64,000 bases of DNA from UBA1014 sp964344035 (GTDB lineage: Bacteria; SAR324; NAC60-12). A program made the position numbers and the translations under genes. The first letter of the stretch is position 1. The number at the start of each line of letters is the position of its first letter. The stretch lies in contig CAYFLK010000006.1 in assembly GCA_964344035.1 (NCBI GenBank), positions 1 to 64,000 on the forward strand. The letters are read 5' to 3'. The notes beneath the pieces were generated by a model that worked only from the letters and a program-made list of their open reading frames with translations, had not been told where the DNA came from and did no database searches. This document shows positions 61,151 to 64,000 of this stretch, piece after piece.

Positions 61151-63343
61151 CCCCTCTTCCCGTGAATTGATCAGGCAACCCGCACCCGCTTTCAGGGCTC
61201 TGCGTTTTGCGTGGAGAGTGGGTTCGGTATAGCCGTTAGCGACTTCCGCACCACTGAAGATCAGCTCGCATGCGGCTGCAAAGGCGATCCCGTCAAATTC
61301 CGGGGCCATGTTGAAGTAGCCCGGGTCTCCAGCGTTTTGCCGGTCAACCACCTCCGCCATCCTTTTGAGGGACTTCATAACTTGTTCACGGGTTATGATC
61401 CCGTGCAGGAGCCAGTTGGCAATGTGCTGGCTGGAGATCCGCAATGTGGCCCGGTCCTCCATGAGCCCAATGTCATTGATGTCCGGGACTTTTGAGCAGC
61501 CTACTCCCTGATCAACCCAGCGGACCACGTATCCGAGGATTCCCTGGCAGTTGTTATCAAGTTCCGCTTGAATCTCCTTTTCCGACCAGTCCGGGTCGGC
61601 TGCCAGGGGAATTGTGAGGATGTCGCCCAGTTGCGCGCATGGACTTCCTTGCAGTGATGCCTGCTTTTCCGCCACGTTAACCTTGTGGTAGTGCAGGGCA
61701 TGCAGGGTCGCCGCGGTCGGAGAAGGCACCCACGCGCAGTTGGCGCCGGACCTAGGATGACCGATCTTCGTTTTGACCATGGCAGACATTTCATCGGGCA
61801 TCGCCCACATTCCCTTGCCTATCTGGGCCCGTCCCGGCAGCCCGCAGGCAAGTCCGACATTGACGTTCCATTCTTCGTAAGCGTTTATCCAGGGTTGGGC
61901 CTTCATGTCGTTCTTACGCACCATTGGTCCGGCATGCATGGAAGTGTGCATCTCGTCTCCGGTCCGGTCGAGGAATCCGGTGTTTATGAATATCACGCGT
62001 TCCCGCGCCTGCCGGATACACTCCTTGAGGTTGACCGTGGTGCGACGTTCCTCGTCCATTATCCCCATCTTGATCGTGTTTTTTGCCATTCCCAATGCCT
62101 GCTCGATGCGTACGAAAAGGTCCGTCGTGAACGCCACTTCTTCCGGACCATGCATTTTCGGTTTTACGATATACATGCTCCCACATTTTGAGTTTTTGTA
62201 CCGCCCTAACCCCTTCAAGTCATGCAGGCTGATCAGCGCGGTCATCATGCCGTCCAGGATCCCTTCCGGGACTTCGTCGCCGTTTCCCGTGAGCACTGCG
62301 TCACTTGTCATCAGGTGACCGACGTTCCGGACAAGCATCAGTGATCGCCCGGGCAGGGTCAGACCTTCACCCGCGGGAGTGGAATACACGCGATCGGTAT
62401 TGAGGGTGCGGTGCAGGGAATCTCCTCCTTTCATGAAAGTAGCCGATAGGTCTCCCTTCATCAGCCCGAGCCAGTTCCGGTAAACATGCACCTTGTCCTC
62501 CGCGTCCACGGCCGCCACTGCGTCTTCCAAATCCTGAATGGTGGTTACCGCTGATTCTACGATCACGTCTTTGATTCCAGCGGGATGGTCCCTGCCGATT
62601 GGGTGGTTTCGGTCAATTTGAATGTCTATATGCAGACCGTTTTTTTTCAGCAGAACGGAATCCGGGGTATTGCTCATTCCCTGCCAGCCTATGAACTGCT
62701 CCGGTTCGGCGAGCCGGGTCTGCGTACCGTCTTTCAGCAATACCGTCAAATCACCGTCCCTGACTGAAAATCCCGACGCTTCGGCAAAAGAACCCTGTGC
62801 TAGCGGAAATGAATCGTCCAGTACCCCGTGGGTGTAGTCAAATACTTTACGACCGCGTAGCGGGTTGTAACCTCCCTCCCGGGACGTTCCATCATCTTCG
62901 AAAATGACGTCCGTACCGTAAAGCGCATCAAGCAGGCTGCCCCAGCGTGCGTTGGCCGCGTTGAGCGCGAAACGTGCGTTGCTGACTGGGACCACCAGTT
63001 GCGGACCGGCAATTGCTGCGATCTCCGGGTCCACGTTATCGGTGCTGATCTGAAAATCTACACCCTCGGGTACAAGGTAGCCGATAGTTTCAAGAAAATC
63101 CCGGTAGGCTTCAGGATCGTGATGCATACCCTCACGGCTTCGGTGCCACTCGTCTATTTGCTGCTGCAGCCTGTCCCTTTTACCCAGCAGTTCCTCGTTT
63201 CGGGGCATAAAATCATGTACAATCCCTTTGAATGACTGCCAGAAACCATCAGGCTCGATTCCCGTACCGGGTGCAATCTCTTCCCGGACTAACGCGTAAA
63301 GGGGCTGCGCGACTTGTAAGCCGTCGATTTCTATCCGTTTCAT
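61112..63343 (-). CDS. glcB: Malate synthase G
   Basis: Condenses glyoxylate and acetyl-CoA to malate. 743 residues (family usual 720-730; the C-terminus adds about 15 residues). Diagnostic blocks include GGYNPLRGRKVFDYTHGVLD, YRNWLGLMKGD, RSLMLVRNVGHLMT, KMHGPEEVAFT, GIMDEERRTTVNL, FINTGFLDRTGDEMHTSM and GGARSGANCAWVPSPTAATLH-like HPRSGANCAWVPSPTAATL. Converges on oadB with a 39-nt overlap of coding ends. Isocitrate lyase is not in the window, so the source of glyoxylate is unknown. Confidence 0.97.
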   Translation of the reverse strand: MKRIEIDGLQVAQPLYALVREEIAPGTGIEPDGFWQSFKGIVHDFMPRNEELLGKRDRLQQQIDEWHRSREGMHHDPEAYRDFLETIGYLVPEGVDFQISTDNVDPEIAAIAGPQLVVPVSNARFALNAANARWGSLLDALYGTDVIFEDDGTSREGGYNPLRGRKVFDYTHGVLDDSFPLAQGSFAEASGFSVRDGDLTVLLKDGTQTRLAEPEQFIGWQGMSNTPDSVLLKKNGLHIDIQIDRNHPIGRDHPAGIKDVIVESAVTTIQDLEDAVAAVDAEDKVHVYRNWLGLMKGDLSATFMKGGDSLHRTLNTDRVYSTPAGEGLTLPGRSLMLVRNVGHLMTSDAVLTGNGDEVPEGILDGMMTALISLHDLKGLGRYKNSKCGSMYIVKPKMHGPEEVAFTTDLFVRIEQALGMAKNTIKMGIMDEERRTTVNLKECIRQARERVIFINTGFLDRTGDEMHTSMHAGPMVRKNDMKAQPWINAYEEWNVNVGLACGLPGRAQIGKGMWAMPDEMSAMVKTKIGHPRSGANCAWVPSPTAATLHALHYHKVNVAEKQASLQGSPCAQLGDILTIPLAADPDWSEKEIQAELDNNCQGILGYVVRWVDQGVGCSKVPDINDIGLMEDRATLRISSQHIANWLLHGIITREQVMKSLKRMAEVVDRQNAGDPGYFNMAPEFDGIAFAAACELIFSGAEVANGYTEPTLHAKRRALKAGAGCLINSREEGSEHRQQNPRGNR

Positions 63344-63679
63344 GGCGGTTTCTGTGCTGTTTAAGTTGTGTGTTGAGCCTGCCGTTCAGCGGCCGGTTGC
63401 TGATAAAAAAGCCTGGTTCTGGTTAGGATTAAAGTGGTTTGTCCTTCTCATAAGCACGGTCAAAGAAGGCCTTGATCAGGAAAATATCTGTCCGCTTTCC
63501 GGAAGCTTTCAGCCTAATTTATTTCACCCAACGGAAACAATCCCTGTCCGGCTTCTAAGCAAAAAAATATTGAAACTCACATGGTTATCACGATTTCATG
63601 AATTTCAAAAATTTATGCAGTTTATCGAAAATTATTCTGAAATTCAACCATAAAACTGGCGGATTAACGAAGCAAAATT
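63344..63679. other. Intergenic region upstream of glcB
   Basis: 336 bp of AT-rich sequence with an open plus-strand frame from 63342 that overlaps the glcB start and has unremarkable composition, which I do not accept as a gene. It should hold the glcB promoter. No strong hexamers or hairpins noticed. Confidence 0.4.
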
Positions 63680-63920
63680 ATGAACGATGCTTATCATATA
63701 AAAGTTATATGATTGCAGTGAATGCGGCAAGCGTTTAAAAATCAAATTTCATGACATGGAATGGCGCTGCAAGAACCCCGGATGTTCCGGCACACATTAT
63801 GCTGAATGCAGCAAGGCGAGCATGTGGAGGGGCTGTAATGCCGGACAGCGAGACGGTTTTCAGTGCAGGGTTCGGTGTGGCAGGTTTTCGATTTTAGCCG
63901 CGGAGGTGACCCGCACGTAA
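63680..63920 (+). pseudogene. Cys-rich zinc-ribbon reading frame, broken
   Basis: From 63714 one frame encodes CSECGKRLKIKFHDMEW, RCKNPGC, HYAEC and further cysteines up to a TAA at 63918. The spacing C-x2-C...C-x4-C looks like a zinc ribbon. It has no start codon of its own. The ATG at 63680 (MNDAYHIK) is in the neighbouring frame, and deleting one base near 63702-63705 would join them. Its second half is antisense to the IMPDH-family gene end. Possibly a decayed or misread small gene. Confidence 0.4.
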
Positions 63921-64000
63921 TCCAGTTTTCGCTGAAGTTCCTGTATCGTCGCGGCGCCGGCGTAAGTCAGTCCGGAACGCAGTCCACCGATGATGTCCGC
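63860..64000 (-). CDS. IMPDH/GMP reductase family protein, C-terminal fragment
   Basis: 46 residues running off the right edge, ending in TGA at 63862-63860. The sequence IIGGLRSGLTYAGAATIQEL followed by QRKLDYVRVTSA is the C-terminal barrel end of IMP dehydrogenase and GMP reductase (usually GGLRxGMGYxGAxTIxEL). The ending KIENLPHRTLH differs from typical GuaB (ESHPHDV), so it may be GMP reductase or a GuaB1-like relative. Only the end is visible. Confidence 0.8.
   Translation of the reverse strand, partial: ADIIGGLRSGLTYAGAATIQELQRKLDYVRVTSAAKIENLPHRTLH

Noticed and set aside
63342..63653. 103-codon frame upstream of glcB on the plus strand
   Set aside because: Starts inside the glcB start region, no ribosome site, composition like non-coding AT-rich DNA.

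Overview
The window is a draft (probably metagenomic or single-cell) chromosome segment of a Gram-negative bacterium. Evidence is the Kdo transferase WaaA, several lipoprotein signal peptides, TatB, an F-type ATP synthase and FtsL/FtsI. Gene density is high and codon use is moderately GC-rich. A run of 10 Ns, one frameshifted gene and one gene with an in-frame stop fit draft quality. The gene set resembles Deltaproteobacteria/SAR324-like or similar deep-branching marine Gram-negatives: split atp operon, monomeric isocitrate dehydrogenase plus malate synthase G, biotin-dependent Na+ decarboxylase, and eukaryote-like IleS and GuaA. No 16S rRNA gene is present, so I treat this affiliation as a guess.

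Layout. 0-0.1 kb: transposase scrap ending in a perfect palindrome. 0.6-4.9 kb: exported FecR-like protein, then purB, trpS, rpmA and rplU on the minus strand. 5-7 kb: membrane-sector ATP synthase genes (AtpZ-like, AtpI-like, atpB, atpE). 7-20 kb: DUF58 protein, tatB, guaA, small exported proteins, a formylglycine-generating-enzyme-like protein, a TerB-LETM1 protein coupled to waaA, isocitrate dehydrogenase, comF (with assembly gap) and a frameshifted GFA-family gene. 20-26 kb: ileS, crcB, ftsL and ftsI. 26-33 kb: hemN, OsmC-like, histidine phosphatase, lipid kinase, thermonuclease, alpha/beta hydrolase, tRNA-Asn. 33-37.8 kb: TerB-DUF2225 protein, two tandem DUF3015 proteins, ribosome hibernation factor, broken EamA transporter. 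37.9-43.3 kb: a tight minus-strand operon joining a K+ channel/RCK/Sel1/TerB fusion, a small AtzG-like protein, an amidase, a 71-aa protein and a homocysteine methyltransferase-family protein. 43.4-47.7 kb: accessory stretch with an MFS exporter, an IS5-family deletion derivative with intact ends, a MITE-like element, vapBC, REP-like palindromes and a PD-(D/E)XK-like protein. 47.8-51.2 kb: BMP-type ABC importer lacking its ATPase gene. 51.4-57.3 kb: queG, acetyltransferase, exported proteins, MaoC, kynureninase, phytanoyl-CoA dioxygenase family. 57.4-63.3 kb: oadGAB Na+-pump decarboxylase and malate synthase G. The right edge holds the C-terminus of an IMPDH/GMP reductase family gene.

Themes. 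(1) Sodium bioenergetics: oadGAB plus an ATP synthase c subunit carrying Gln48/Glu81/Ser82/Tyr86 in the spacing of known Na+-binding rotors. (2) Three different proteins carry a TerB-like helical module, one fused to a K+ channel and one to a LETM1-like domain. This is the best candidate here for an undescribed ion or envelope-stress system. (3) GuaA and IleS both have the eukaryote-like architecture. (4) The carbon genes suggest a glyoxylate shunt (isocitrate dehydrogenase, malate synthase G), although isocitrate lyase is not in the window.
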